From the NCBI GenBank assembly GCA_050486285.1, contig JBJHCZ010000021.1:1-54724 (forward strand): a stretch of 54,724 nt of DNA. The letters are read 5' to 3'. Of the stretch, positions 16,537 through 27,969 are shown in pieces. The position numbers and the translations under genes were made by a program. This stretch comes from JAITWN01 sp050486285 (GTDB lineage Bacteria > Pseudomonadota > Gammaproteobacteria > SZUA-140). The notes under the pieces were generated by a model. That model was given only the letters and a program-made list of their open reading frames with translations, ran no database searches and was not told the origin of the DNA. How positions within the stretch are numbered: the first letter of the stretch is position 1; each line of letters opens with the position of its first letter.

Positions 16537-18570
16537 ATGGCAAACATAGTCTCCCTCGGCATCGGCAGCGGACTCGATATCAATTCGATCGTGTCCGAGC
16601 TGGTCGAGCTGCAGAAACGCCCGCAGTTGCAGCGTCTCGATGTCAGGGAGGCAAATCTTCAGGCGCGCCTTTCAGGGCTGGGTTCCCTGCAGGGCGCGCT
16701 TTCTTCCTTGCAGGACACGCTCGGCAATCTCGCCCGCCTGCAGACGTTCAACGGCCGGACTGCGACCGTCGCGGACACGGCAATTCTTGCCGCCAGCGCC
16801 GGCACGGCTGCCGTCTCCGGCAATTACGAGATCAGCGTCGACGGGCTGGCCCGCGCGCACATGATCGCCAGCGATCCCGCGGCGCACGAGGCCGCGCGCT
16901 TTACCTCGATGAACGACCTCGTCGGTACCGGCACCCTGACCTTCCGCTTCGGGACGACCGGGTACGATGCCGAATCCGGCGTCTACCAGTCCTTCGCCCG
17001 CGATCCGGACTCGGCGATCCATACCGTCGAGATCACCGACGGCAGCCTGCGCGGTATCCGCGATGCAATCAACAATGCCGGCATCGGCGTCACCGCCGCG
17101 ATCGTCTTCGACGGCTCGCATTATCGCCTGACGCTGTCCGGCGACAAGACCGGCGCCGGCAACAGTTTCGAGATCACGGTCGATGACGCCGACGGCAATG
17201 CCGTCGATGCCGCCGGCCTGTCGCTGCTCGCCTTCAACGCCGACGCCGCCCATATGCGCCAGACCCAGGCGGCCCGCGATACCGTGGGCCTGGTGGTCAA
17301 CGGCATCGCGATCACCAGCGCGAGCAATTCCCTGGTCAATGTCATCGAGGGGCTGGCCATCGACCTGAAGTCGGCCGGCACGACGACAGTGACCGTGGCC
17401 CAGGATCGCGAAGGCGTCACCGGCGCGATCAGTGAGTTCGTCGACAAGTTCAATGCCCTGATCGTCACGATCAACCAGCTCTCGCGCTTCAATCCCGAAA
17501 CCAACGAGGCCGGCCTGCTGAACGGCGACAGCGTGCTGCAGACCGTGGACTCCCAGGTCCGCCGTATCCTGAACCAGGCGATCGGCGGACCCGACAGTCC
17601 GTTCCGCCACCTCGCCGACATCGGCATCACGCGCAGCGCCGGCGACGGCACGCTGGTGCTCAACGAGGCCCGCCTGCAGCAGGCGATGAACCAGGACTAC
17701 GATGCGATCGCGCGGCTGTTCGCGAACGTCGGCGTCATCGACGATCCGCTGATCACCTACCAGGCGGCCGGCAGCGACACCCGGCCCGGCGATTACGCGG
17801 TCCATATCACGCGCCTCGCGACCCGCGGCACGCTGACCGGTTCCGCCCCGGCGACTCTCGGCATCGTCGCCGGCGTCAACGACACGCTCACGATCAATGT
17901 CAACGGCACGGCCGCGACGATCACGCTGACCCCGGGTAACTACGCATCCGCGGGCGCGCTGGCCGCCGAAATCCAGGCCAGGATCAACGGCGCCGAGGCG
18001 ATACGCAGGGCAGGGGGCTCGGTGCAGGTCGAGGCCGATGCCGGTGGTCGCCTGATGATCACCTCGCAATCCTTCGGCTCGGTCTCGCGGGTGACAGTGA
18101 CCGGCGGCAACGGCAGGAACGCGCTGTTCGGCAACGCGCCGGCGGCCGTGCAGGGCGTCGATGTCGCCGGCACGATCGGCGGCATCGCCGCAACCGGTTC
18201 AGGACAGGCGCTGATCGGGAAGGGCGATGCCGACGGGCTCAGGCTGCATATCGCCGGCGGTGAACTCGGCGATCGCGGCGTGGTGTCGTTCACGCGCGGT
18301 TACGCGGACGGTCTCGACCGCATGGTCAGCGGCATGCTGAACAGCGACGGCATGTTCAGGTCCGTCACCAACAGCATCAATCGCCAGATCAGCGCCATCG
18401 ACGGCCAGCGCGACAACGTCGAACGCAGGGCGCTGTCCTACGAGGAGCGCCTGCGGATCCAGTTCACGGCGATGGACGAACTGGTCGCGAGATTGCGCTC
18501 GACCAGTGATTTTCTGATGCAGCAGCTCGACAATCTGCCGCAGATAGGCCAGCACCGCAACCGGCGCTAG
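16537..18570 (+). CDS. fliD: Flagellar filament cap protein FliD (HAP2)
   Basis: FliD caps the filament tip and folds incoming flagellin. At 677 residues it is on the long side for the family. The N-terminal FliD_N domain starts with SLGIGSGLDINSIVSELVEL. A FLG-IN repeat-like part lies in the middle, and the FliD_C domain ends with coiled-coil helices (RRALSYEERLRIQFTAMDEL) and MQQLDNLPQ. It follows flaG by 64 bases and has its own sigma54-like site. Confidence 0.96.
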   Translation: MANIVSLGIGSGLDINSIVSELVELQKRPQLQRLDVREANLQARLSGLGSLQGALSSLQDTLGNLARLQTFNGRTATVADTAILAASAGTAAVSGNYEISVDGLARAHMIASDPAAHEAARFTSMNDLVGTGTLTFRFGTTGYDAESGVYQSFARDPDSAIHTVEITDGSLRGIRDAINNAGIGVTAAIVFDGSHYRLTLSGDKTGAGNSFEITVDDADGNAVDAAGLSLLAFNADAAHMRQTQAARDTVGLVVNGIAITSASNSLVNVIEGLAIDLKSAGTTTVTVAQDREGVTGAISEFVDKFNALIVTINQLSRFNPETNEAGLLNGDSVLQTVDSQVRRILNQAIGGPDSPFRHLADIGITRSAGDGTLVLNEARLQQAMNQDYDAIARLFANVGVIDDPLITYQAAGSDTRPGDYAVHITRLATRGTLTGSAPATLGIVAGVNDTLTINVNGTAATITLTPGNYASAGALAAEIQARINGAEAIRRAGGSVQVEADAGGRLMITSQSFGSVSRVTVTGGNGRNALFGNAPAAVQGVDVAGTIGGIAATGSGQALIGKGDADGLRLHIAGGELGDRGVVSFTRGYADGLDRMVSGMLNSDGMFRSVTNSINRQISAIDGQRDNVERRALSYEERLRIQFTAMDELVARLRSTSDFLMQQLDNLPQIGQHRNRR

Positions 18571-18616
18571 GCGCCTGCGGACAACAATCATCCAGGATCA
18601 ACCGGAGGAGCAGTCA

Positions 18617-19078
18617 ATGAGTCAGGCAGGCGCCAGTGGCGTGATGAAGGATTACAGGAAGACGGGTCTGGGCGGCGCGATCGAGGGCGCCACGCCCCAT
18701 CGCCTGATCCAGATGCTGATGGAGGGCGTGCTCGACCGGATCGCATCGGCGCGCGGCAGCATGGAGCGCGGCGAGATCGCGCGCAAGGGCGCGCAGATCA
18801 GTTGGGCGATCTCGATCATCGAGGGCCTGCGCGTCAGTCTCGACAAGTCGATGGGCGGCGAGATCGCGCAGAATCTCGACAATCTTTACGGCTACATGAT
18901 CCTGCGCCTGACCGAGGCCAACATGAAGAACGAGCCCGCGTATCTCGACGAGGTCTCGGATCTGCTGCGCCAGGTCAAGGGCGCATGGGACGCGATCCCG
19001 ACCGAGACGGTGCGCGCGCATGCCGCCGGCGAACGCGATACGCTGCTCCAGTCGCAGTCACAGCGCAGCGTCCGTTGA
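18617..19078 (+). CDS. fliS: Flagellar export chaperone FliS
   Basis: FliS is the cytoplasmic chaperone that binds the disordered C terminus of flagellin. The 153-residue all-helical product contains the family signatures GATPHRLIQMLMEGVLDRI (about residues 23-41) and LDNLYGYMILRLTEANM (about 90-106). CGGAGGAG lies upstream of the ATG. It follows fliD by 46 bases, as in other polar flagellar loci. Confidence 0.96.
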   Translation: MSQAGASGVMKDYRKTGLGGAIEGATPHRLIQMLMEGVLDRIASARGSMERGEIARKGAQISWAISIIEGLRVSLDKSMGGEIAQNLDNLYGYMILRLTEANMKNEPAYLDEVSDLLRQVKGAWDAIPTETVRAHAAGERDTLLQSQSQRSVR

Positions 19079-19094
19079 TTTTACAAGCGCCGTG

Positions 19095-19433
19095 ATGACC
19101 GGAAGACTGCAACAACTGGCGGCAATACTCGAGCACAGCAACGGCATGCTCGCATGCGCGCGCGATCGGCGCTGGGACGACCTGCCGGCGCTGGAATCCG
19201 GACGGTCGCGCCTGATCGAGGACTACGGCAGGCAATCGAAGTCTCGCAGCCATGATGACGATCTCGATGCCGAGGCTGACATGCTCACGCGCGTCATCGC
19301 GATCAACGAAGAACTCGTCGCGCTCGGCATGGCGCAGAAAAAGGAACTTGCGGATACCTTGTCCGGTAATCGTCGCCAGCGTGATGCCGCGGTCGCCTAC
19401 TCGGCGACGTCGACGCGGCGCCTTGTTGTTTAA
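19095..19433 (+). CDS. fliT: FliT-like flagellar export chaperone
   Basis: This 112-residue, mostly helical protein sits directly after fliS, the usual place for FliT, the chaperone for FliD. Sequence conservation in FliT is low and I rely mainly on size, helical pattern and position. The helix pair RRWDDLPALESGRSRLIEDY and the later AINEELVALGMAQKKELADT fit the family. I take the ATG at 19095; a GTG three bases earlier and longer forms that overlap fliS are possible. Confidence 0.75.
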   Translation: MTGRLQQLAAILEHSNGMLACARDRRWDDLPALESGRSRLIEDYGRQSKSRSHDDDLDAEADMLTRVIAINEELVALGMAQKKELADTLSGNRRQRDAAVAYSATSTRRLVV

Positions 19434-19460
19434 GCCCCGCGGATACTGTATCTTTCCCGC

Positions 19461-20042
19461 ATGGAAGATGCGGGTGCCTCCAATCAGGAATCCGGTCTCG
19501 TCTATGAAGACCAGATGCCGCTGGCCTGGGAACAGTTGCCGGCCGATCCCGATCCCGCCGCCATCCCCGCGATACACCAATCCAACGAACTGTTGCTCCG
19601 CTGCCTGACCGCGTTCGACGAATCCCGCCTCGAGGCGATCGACGAGGATCACGGTCCGCTCGCGCATGACATCGCGCGGCTCGATTTCAAGCTCAATCTC
19701 CTGCTCGACATGGTCGGCCAGTTGCTGCGCGCCCAGCGACCGGCGCCGGCTGCGGTGTCGGTCAGGATCAGCGCGGGCGGCCTGCAGTGGCGCGCGCATC
19801 GCGCGCCGGACAACGGCAGTCCGGTCCGCATCGAGCTGTTCCTGAGCCGTTCGATCCCGAGTCCGATCGTGCTTCATGGTCGCGTCGCCGCGGTGGTGGC
19901 CGAGGGCGACGGTCGGCGGATCGAGGTCCTTTTCGGGCAGATCAGCGAGCCGATGCGCAACTGGCTGGAAAAGCTGATCTTCCGTCAGCATCGCCGGCAG
20001 GTCGCCCATGCCCGCCGGGCGACACGTGAGCGGGGAGAGTGA
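19461..20042 (+). CDS. PilZ-like domain protein (putative c-di-GMP effector)
   Basis: A PilZ-like gene at this spot, between fliT and fleQ, is common in polar flagellar clusters. The 193-residue protein has a helical N-terminal part with the charged segment DIARLDFKLNLLLDMVGQLL (about residues 69-88). A beta-rich C part (about 98-170) starts VSVRISAGGLQWR and has LHGRVAAVV, as in PilZ barrels. The classical RxxxR c-di-GMP motif is not evident, so binding is uncertain. It ends 138 bases before fleQ. Confidence 0.75.
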   Translation: MEDAGASNQESGLVYEDQMPLAWEQLPADPDPAAIPAIHQSNELLLRCLTAFDESRLEAIDEDHGPLAHDIARLDFKLNLLLDMVGQLLRAQRPAPAAVSVRISAGGLQWRAHRAPDNGSPVRIELFLSRSIPSPIVLHGRVAAVVAEGDGRRIEVLFGQISEPMRNWLEKLIFRQHRRQVAHARRATRERGE

Positions 20043-20050
20043 CGTTATTT

Positions 20051-20079
20051 TGACAGGTATGGGAAAAAGGTTTAGTCTG
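20051..20079 (+). promoter_or_regulatory. Sigma70 promoter of fleQ
   Basis: TTGACA at 20051-20056, a 17-base spacer and TAGTCT at 20074-20079 make a strong housekeeping promoter 100 bases before fleQ. This fits FleQ as the top of the hierarchy, expressed without sigma54 or sigma28. A TTGAC half-site of the FleQ type overlaps the -35, so self-repression is conceivable. Confidence 0.65.
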
Positions 20080-20179
20080 CAAGTCTGCAGGCGGTCCGGT
20101 TCCCGACCAAACACCAGGAAGACCCTCATAATATATAAAGAATCATCGTCGACGAGATGACAGGAGAAGGGAAGACCCG

Positions 20180-21592
<1,413 letters not shown>

Positions 21593-21652
21593 GCTTGACG
21601 CAGCCCCGGATCGGCGTTCGTAACTCGTTGTAATTAAAAAATAATATAAATA

Positions 21653-21668
21653 CGGCACATATATTGCT
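21653..21668 (+). promoter_or_regulatory. Sigma54 promoter of fleS-fleR
   Basis: CGGCACA-TATA-TTGCT has a near-perfect -24 and -12 at correct spacing. An AT-rich tract (about 21631-21652) lies directly upstream, unusual in this GC-rich window. The start would be near 21680, 57 bases before fleS. FleQ activation of fleSR is the known Pseudomonas arrangement. Confidence 0.82.
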
Positions 21669-21736
21669 CTCTGTCGGCCAGGGGAGGACGCCCGTCGCGG
21701 GCGACTCTGCAAACCAGGTGACAGAGGCTGGACCGT

Positions 21737-22902
21737 ATGAATCACACCGCAATGCCCCGGGCGGAACGCCTGTCGGAGGCATTCGAGCGCTTCAACCGGA
21801 CTTCCGTGCGGCTGAGCGCCTCGTACCGCACGCTGGCGGAACAACTCCGCGATTTCACTGAAGCGAAGACCGACGCCGGACCGCGCATCGAACTCGACGC
21901 CGGGATACTGCGCGGGATCCTCGACGCGCTGCCGGCCGCGATCATCCTGATCGATGGTCACGGCCAGGTGCGCCAGTGCAACGCCGCCGCGCGCGAACTG
22001 CTCGGCGTCGAACCCGCCGGCCGCCTGTGGCGCGAGCTCATCGGCGAGATCTTCGTGCCCGGCGACGGCGTCGACGGCCTCAAGCTGTCGAACGGCCGCG
22101 TGGTGACGGTCGCGACCGCGCCGCTCGGCAGCCTGCCGGGGCAGGTCGTGATGCTGCATGACGTCACCGACCAGCGACTCGTGCGCGCGCTCGCCGAGCG
22201 TCGCCAGCGGCTGTCCGCGCTCGGCGAGATGACCGCCTCGCTGTCGCACCAGATCCGCACCCCGCTGGCCTCCAGTCTGCTCTATCTTTCCCAGCTCGAA
22301 GGCGAGGACATCGACGCCGCAACCCGGCGCCGCTGTTGCGCGAAGATCCGCGCCTGCCTCGCGCATCTCGACAGCCTGAGCCGCGACATGCTGGTCTTTG
22401 CCGGCGGCGGCGCGCTGAATGCCGAAAACTTCACGATCAAGGGCCTGCTCGACGAATTCCGCCAGCTGTCCGCGGCGCTGATCGAACAGGGCCGTGTCCG
22501 TCTCGAGATCATCGACGACAGCCGCGGCGCCGGACTGCGCGGCAATCGCTCCGCGATCCTGACCGTGTTGCAGAACCTCGTCGAAAACGCGATCCAGGCC
22601 TGCGCGGACGCGCACCCCGACCGACCCGGCAACCTCCGCCTGCTGATCCGCCGCAGCGGCGGCGCGGGCGGCATCGATGCGATCGATTTTCTGCTCAGCG
22701 ACGACGGCCCCGGGATCCCCGAGGAGCTTCGCGCGCGGGTCTTCGAACCCTTTTTCACGACCCGCCGGCAGGGTACCGGGCTCGGCCTCGCCGTCGCGCG
22801 CGCGGTGGCGCAGGCCCACGGCGGCGAGATCTGGATCGAATCCGAAACCGGCGTCGGCGCGACGGTCGGCATGCGTTATCCGGCAGTGTCCTGGAGCGAC
22901 AG

Positions 22903-22906
<4 letters not shown>
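21737..22906 (+). CDS. fleS: Sensor histidine kinase FleS (FlrB)
   Basis: FleS phosphorylates FleR to switch on middle flagellar genes. The 389-residue protein has no transmembrane segment. It has an N-terminal helical region, a PAS domain (about residues 58-145), the H box SHQIRTPL with His-171, and a HATPase domain with N box NLVENAIQA, G1 DDGPGIP, F box FEPFFTT and G2 GTGLGLAVA, all intact. It should therefore be an active soluble kinase. It overlaps the fleR start by four bases. Confidence 0.94.
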
Positions 22907-24264
<1,358 letters not shown>

Positions 24265-24281
24265 GCGGGACGGTCGCAGAA

Positions 24282-24297
24282 TGGCTCGGAACATGCA
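24282..24297 (+). promoter_or_regulatory. Candidate sigma54 promoter of fliE-fliJ
   Basis: TGGCTCG-GAAC-ATGCA has GG and GC at the right distance. The predicted start near 24309 is 23 bases before fliE. A TTGAC half-site follows at about 24307. Confidence 0.65.
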
Positions 24298-24331
24298 TGA
24301 AACCGATTGACAGCACGGGAGGACACCGCCA

Positions 24332-24652
24332 ATGAGCGAAATCAGCGCAGCGCAGATGCTGGCGCAACTGAGGTCGATGGCAACCGCCGCCGGCAACGGC
24401 GCGGCGGAGATGAACGGCGCGCAGGATCCGGTGCGCTTTTCCGAATTACTGGTCAAGGCCGTCGATCACGTCAACCAGTCGCAGCAGCAGGTCAGCGAGC
24501 TGCGCGAGGCCTTCCAGACCGGCAGCCAAGACGTCGACATCTCCCAGGTGATGATTGCCTCGCAAAAGGCCAACGTCGAATTCCAGCTCATGATGCAGGC
24601 GCGCAATCGATTGATCAGCGCGTACCAGGACATCATGAGCATGCAGATCTAG
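24332..24652 (+). CDS. fliE: Flagellar hook-basal body complex protein FliE
   Basis: FliE joins the MS ring to the rod and is the first exported axial protein. The 106-residue product ends with the conserved block DISQVMIASQKANVEFQLMM followed by ARNRLISAYQDIMSMQI, the hallmark of the family. GGAGG precedes the ATG. It begins the fliEFGHIJ operon. Confidence 0.96.
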   Translation: MSEISAAQMLAQLRSMATAAGNGAAEMNGAQDPVRFSELLVKAVDHVNQSQQQVSELREAFQTGSQDVDISQVMIASQKANVEFQLMMQARNRLISAYQDIMSMQI

Positions 24653-24677
24653 TCTCGCCGTCAGGAGAAGCTTCATC

Positions 24678-26276
24678 ATGGCGCTGGTAAAGACGGACGA
24701 TATGATACACCCCGCGAGGGGATTCTATGGCCTGCCGCTGCTGCGTCAGCTCGGCCTGATGGCGGGGCTTGCCGCGAGCGTGGCGATCGGCGTGGCGGTC
24801 GTGCTGTGGTCGCAGCAGCCCGCCCACAAGCTGCTGTACAGCAATCTCGCCGACCAGGATTCGGCCGCGATCGCCGACTCGCTGCAGCGCGCGGGCATCC
24901 CGTATTCGCTCGCGAACGGGACCGGCACGATCCTGGTCCCCGAGGGGCGCGTCCATGAGGCGCGGCTCAAGCTCGCCGGCGAGGGCCTGCCGCGCGGCGC
25001 CGGCGGCGGCTTTGAATTGCTCGATAACCAGAAGGGCTTCGGCGTCAGCCAGTTCATGGAGAATGCCCGTTACCAGCGCGCCCTCGAGGGCGAGCTGGCG
25101 ATGACGATTGCCGCGATCAACAGCGTCCGCAGCGCCCGCGTCCATCTCGCGATCCCGCGCCAGACCGCGTTCGCGCGCAACCAGAAGCAGCCGACCGCGT
25201 CGGTGACCGTCGATCTCTATCCCGGCCGCGCCCTGAACGAGGGGCAGGCGGCGGCGATCAGCCACATGGTCGCCGCGAGCATCCCCAATCTCGATGTCGA
25301 TCACGTGACGATCATCGACCAGAACGGCCGGCTGCTGACCAACGGCAGCATCGACGGCAATGTGCGCCTGTCGGCCAGCCAGTTCGATTATCGCAAGCGG
25401 ATCGAGGAACATTATATCCACCGCATCGAGGACATCCTGACGCCGATCACCGGCCTCGGCGCGGTGCGCGCCCAGGTCAATGCCGACATCGACTTCACCG
25501 TGACCGAAGAGACCCGGGAACAATTCAGCCCTGATCAGCGGGTCAGGAGCGAACAGACCGTCGAGGAGACCATGACCGGGCGCGTTCAGCCGGGCGGCGT
25601 GCCGGGCAGCCTGTCGAACCAGCCGCCGGTGACCGGCGAGGCGACCGCGGAGCTGCAGACCGAACCGCCGGGGACCAGCAGCCGGCGCAATATCCGCAAC
25701 TTCGAACTCGACAAGACCATCAGCCATACCCGGATGAACGGCGGCGTGGTGCGCAGGCTCTCCGCCGCGGTCGTCGTCGATGATCGCGCCGTGGCCGGCG
25801 AAGGCGGAACGGTGACCCGCACGCCGCTCACCGAAGACGAACTGAACCGGATCACCCAGCTCGTGCGCGAGGCGATCGGGTTCGAGGCAGAGCGCGGCGA
25901 CAGCGTCAATGTCATCAATGCGTCGTTCACCATGGCCCCGGAGATGGAGCCGCTGCCGGAGCCGTCGGCGTTCGCGGAGGTCGACGTCTGGGGCATCGTC
26001 AAACAGCTGCTGGCGATCGCGGTCGTCGCGGTGCTGGTCTTCGGCGTGCTGCGTCCGGTGCTGCGCGAACTCGCGTCCAAGGGTCGCAACCGGCCGCCGC
26101 TGCTCGCGGACGGCGTCGAACTCACGGAAGACCAGCTGAGCCTCGGCGCCGCCGGGCGTCCCGCGATGGCGCGCACCCGGAACTTCGACGGCAATCTCGA
26201 AGCCGCGCGCTCGCTGGCCTCGCAGGATCCGAAGCGGGCCGCCCAGGTCGTCCGCAACTGGGTGGGGACGGAATAG
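24678..26276 (+). CDS. fliF: Flagellar MS-ring protein FliF
   Basis: FliF forms the MS ring in the inner membrane, the base for rotor and export gate. The 532-residue protein has two transmembrane segments (about residues 29-50 and 437-457). Between them lie the ring-building motifs, with LYSNLADQDSAAIADSLQRA near the start and GVSQFMENARYQRALEGELA after it. The cytoplasmic C tail binds FliG. AGGAGAAG lies upstream of the ATG. Length is within the family range (about 530-560). Confidence 0.97.
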   Translation: MALVKTDDMIHPARGFYGLPLLRQLGLMAGLAASVAIGVAVVLWSQQPAHKLLYSNLADQDSAAIADSLQRAGIPYSLANGTGTILVPEGRVHEARLKLAGEGLPRGAGGGFELLDNQKGFGVSQFMENARYQRALEGELAMTIAAINSVRSARVHLAIPRQTAFARNQKQPTASVTVDLYPGRALNEGQAAAISHMVAASIPNLDVDHVTIIDQNGRLLTNGSIDGNVRLSASQFDYRKRIEEHYIHRIEDILTPITGLGAVRAQVNADIDFTVTEETREQFSPDQRVRSEQTVEETMTGRVQPGGVPGSLSNQPPVTGEATAELQTEPPGTSSRRNIRNFELDKTISHTRMNGGVVRRLSAAVVVDDRAVAGEGGTVTRTPLTEDELNRITQLVREAIGFEAERGDSVNVINASFTMAPEMEPLPEPSAFAEVDVWGIVKQLLAIAVVAVLVFGVLRPVLRELASKGRNRPPLLADGVELTEDQLSLGAAGRPAMARTRNFDGNLEAARSLASQDPKRAAQVVRNWVGTE

Positions 26277-26282
26277 GCGCGG

Positions 26283-27323
26283 ATGGCGATGGCGAACCAG
26301 GAAAAGGAAAAGAAGGCGCAGCAGCAGGCCGCGATCAGCGGCATAGAGCGCGCGGCGATTTTGCTGCTCAGCATCGGCGAGCAGAGCGCCGCCGAGGTGC
26401 TCAAGCTGATCGATCCGCGCGAGGTCCACAAGGTCAGTACCGCGATGGCCGGTCTCAAGAACGTGACCACCGACGTCGCCAATTCCGTGCTGCAGGACTT
26501 CATCGAGACGGCGGACAACCAGACCGCCTATGGCGTCGGTTCCCAGGACTATCTGCGAAATGTGCTGATCAAGGCGCTCGGCGAGGACAAGGCCGGCAAC
26601 ATCATCGACCGCGGCCTGCTGGCCGAGACCTCGTCCGGCCTGGAACAGTTGAAGTGGATGGATGCGCGCTCGATCTTCGAGATCGTCAGGCTCGAGCATC
26701 CCCAGCTCATTGCCGTCGTGCTGTCCTATCTCGACAGCGAGCAGGCCTCTGAGGTCCTGGGGATGCTGCCCGAGCGGCTGCGCGCCGATGTCCTGCTGCG
26801 CATCGCGGTCCTCGACCGCCTGCAGCCGACCGCGCTGCAGGAACTCAACCGCGTCATCGAGGAGCAGTTCCTCGGCAATTCCGCAGTCAAGTCCTCCGGC
26901 ATCGGCGGCGTCAAGATCGCCGCCAATATCCTCAACTTCATGGACACCTCGCTGGAAAGCACGATCATGGAACAGATCACGGAATACAACCCGGATCTCG
27001 CGGAAAAGATCCAGGATCTGATGTTCGTGTTCGACAATCTCATCGATATCAGCGACCGCGGCATCCAGTCGCTGCTGCGCGAGGTTTCATCGGAAACGCT
27101 GGTGCTGGCGATGAAGGGCGCCGACCAGGCGCTGAAGGAAAAGATCTACAAGAACATGTCGAAACGCGCCGCCGAGATGCTGCGCGACGACCTCGAGGCC
27201 AAGGGCCCGGTGCGCCTGAGCGAGGTCGAGGCCGCGCAGAAGGAGATCCTGGCCATCGCGCGCCGCCTCGCCGAGTCCGGTGATATCGTGCTGGGCGGCA
27301 AGGGCGCCGAGGAATATGTCTAG
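26283..27323 (+). CDS. fliG: Flagellar motor switch protein FliG
   Basis: FliG is the rotor protein that receives torque from the stator (MotC/MotD here). The 346-residue protein has the three-domain layout. Its N part, with GIERAAILLLSIGEQSAAEV, binds FliF. The middle EHPQLIAVVLSYLDSEQASE motif contacts FliM, and the C-terminal torque helix carries charged residues (DRGIQSLLREV, KGADQALKEKI). The start follows fliF by six bases, and the end overlaps fliH by eight. Confidence 0.97.
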   Translation: MAMANQEKEKKAQQQAAISGIERAAILLLSIGEQSAAEVLKLIDPREVHKVSTAMAGLKNVTTDVANSVLQDFIETADNQTAYGVGSQDYLRNVLIKALGEDKAGNIIDRGLLAETSSGLEQLKWMDARSIFEIVRLEHPQLIAVVLSYLDSEQASEVLGMLPERLRADVLLRIAVLDRLQPTALQELNRVIEEQFLGNSAVKSSGIGGVKIAANILNFMDTSLESTIMEQITEYNPDLAEKIQDLMFVFDNLIDISDRGIQSLLREVSSETLVLAMKGADQALKEKIYKNMSKRAAEMLRDDLEAKGPVRLSEVEAAQKEILAIARRLAESGDIVLGGKGAEEYV

Positions 27324-27969
27324 GGTCATCGGCGGCAACGAGGGTGCCGCGGCCTGCCGGCCGTGGGACATCCCCGAGGTCACGGCGCCGGGCATCGGCG
27401 GCCGCGCCGATGCCGGCGGCAAGCTGCTGACCGCGGGCCGCATCGAGGAGATCCAGAGCCAGGCCCGTCAGGAGGCCTTCGATCTGGGTCGCAAGGAAGG
27501 CTTCGCGCAGGGCGCGGCCGATGCGAAGGCCCGGGTCGAGCGACTGGCGACGATCCTGCATCAGCTGGAGGCGCCGCTCGAGGAACTCGACGAGCGCGTC
27601 ACCGGGGAACTCACGCAGCTTGCGATTGCGATCGCCCGTCACGTCATACGCCGCGAGATCAAGACAGACCCCCGCCAGATCATCGGCGTCGTCCGCCAGG
27701 CGGCCGAGTTGCTGCCGGTCGCGGCGCAGAAGGTGCGCCTGTATCTGAATCCCGAAGACGCCTCGTTCGTGCGCGAGTCGATGATGTCCGCCTCCGACCA
27801 CGAGGGCGGCTGGCAACTGATCGAGGACGCGACCGTCGGTCGCGGCGGCTGCCGGATCGAGACCGAGACTTCGCGCATCGATGCGACGGTCGAAAAGCGT
27901 CTTGCGGCGATCGCGGCGGAATTGCTCGGCGGCGACAGGGAAAACGACCATGACCGCGCCGGCGGCTGA
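27316..27969 (+). CDS. fliH: Flagellar assembly protein FliH
   Basis: FliH regulates and positions the FliI ATPase at the export gate. The 217-residue product has a variable N part, then a long Ala/Glu/Arg-rich helical segment starting near QSQARQEAFDLGRKEGFAQG (about residues 46-65). The conserved C domain with AQKVRLYLNPED resembles the peripheral stalk subunits of V/F-type ATPases. I start at the ATG at 27316, overlapping fliG by eight bases. The end overlaps fliI by 20. Confidence 0.93.
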   Translation: MSRVIGGNEGAAACRPWDIPEVTAPGIGGRADAGGKLLTAGRIEEIQSQARQEAFDLGRKEGFAQGAADAKARVERLATILHQLEAPLEELDERVTGELTQLAIAIARHVIRREIKTDPRQIIGVVRQAAELLPVAAQKVRLYLNPEDASFVRESMMSASDHEGGWQLIEDATVGRGGCRIETETSRIDATVEKRLAAIAAELLGGDRENDHDRAGG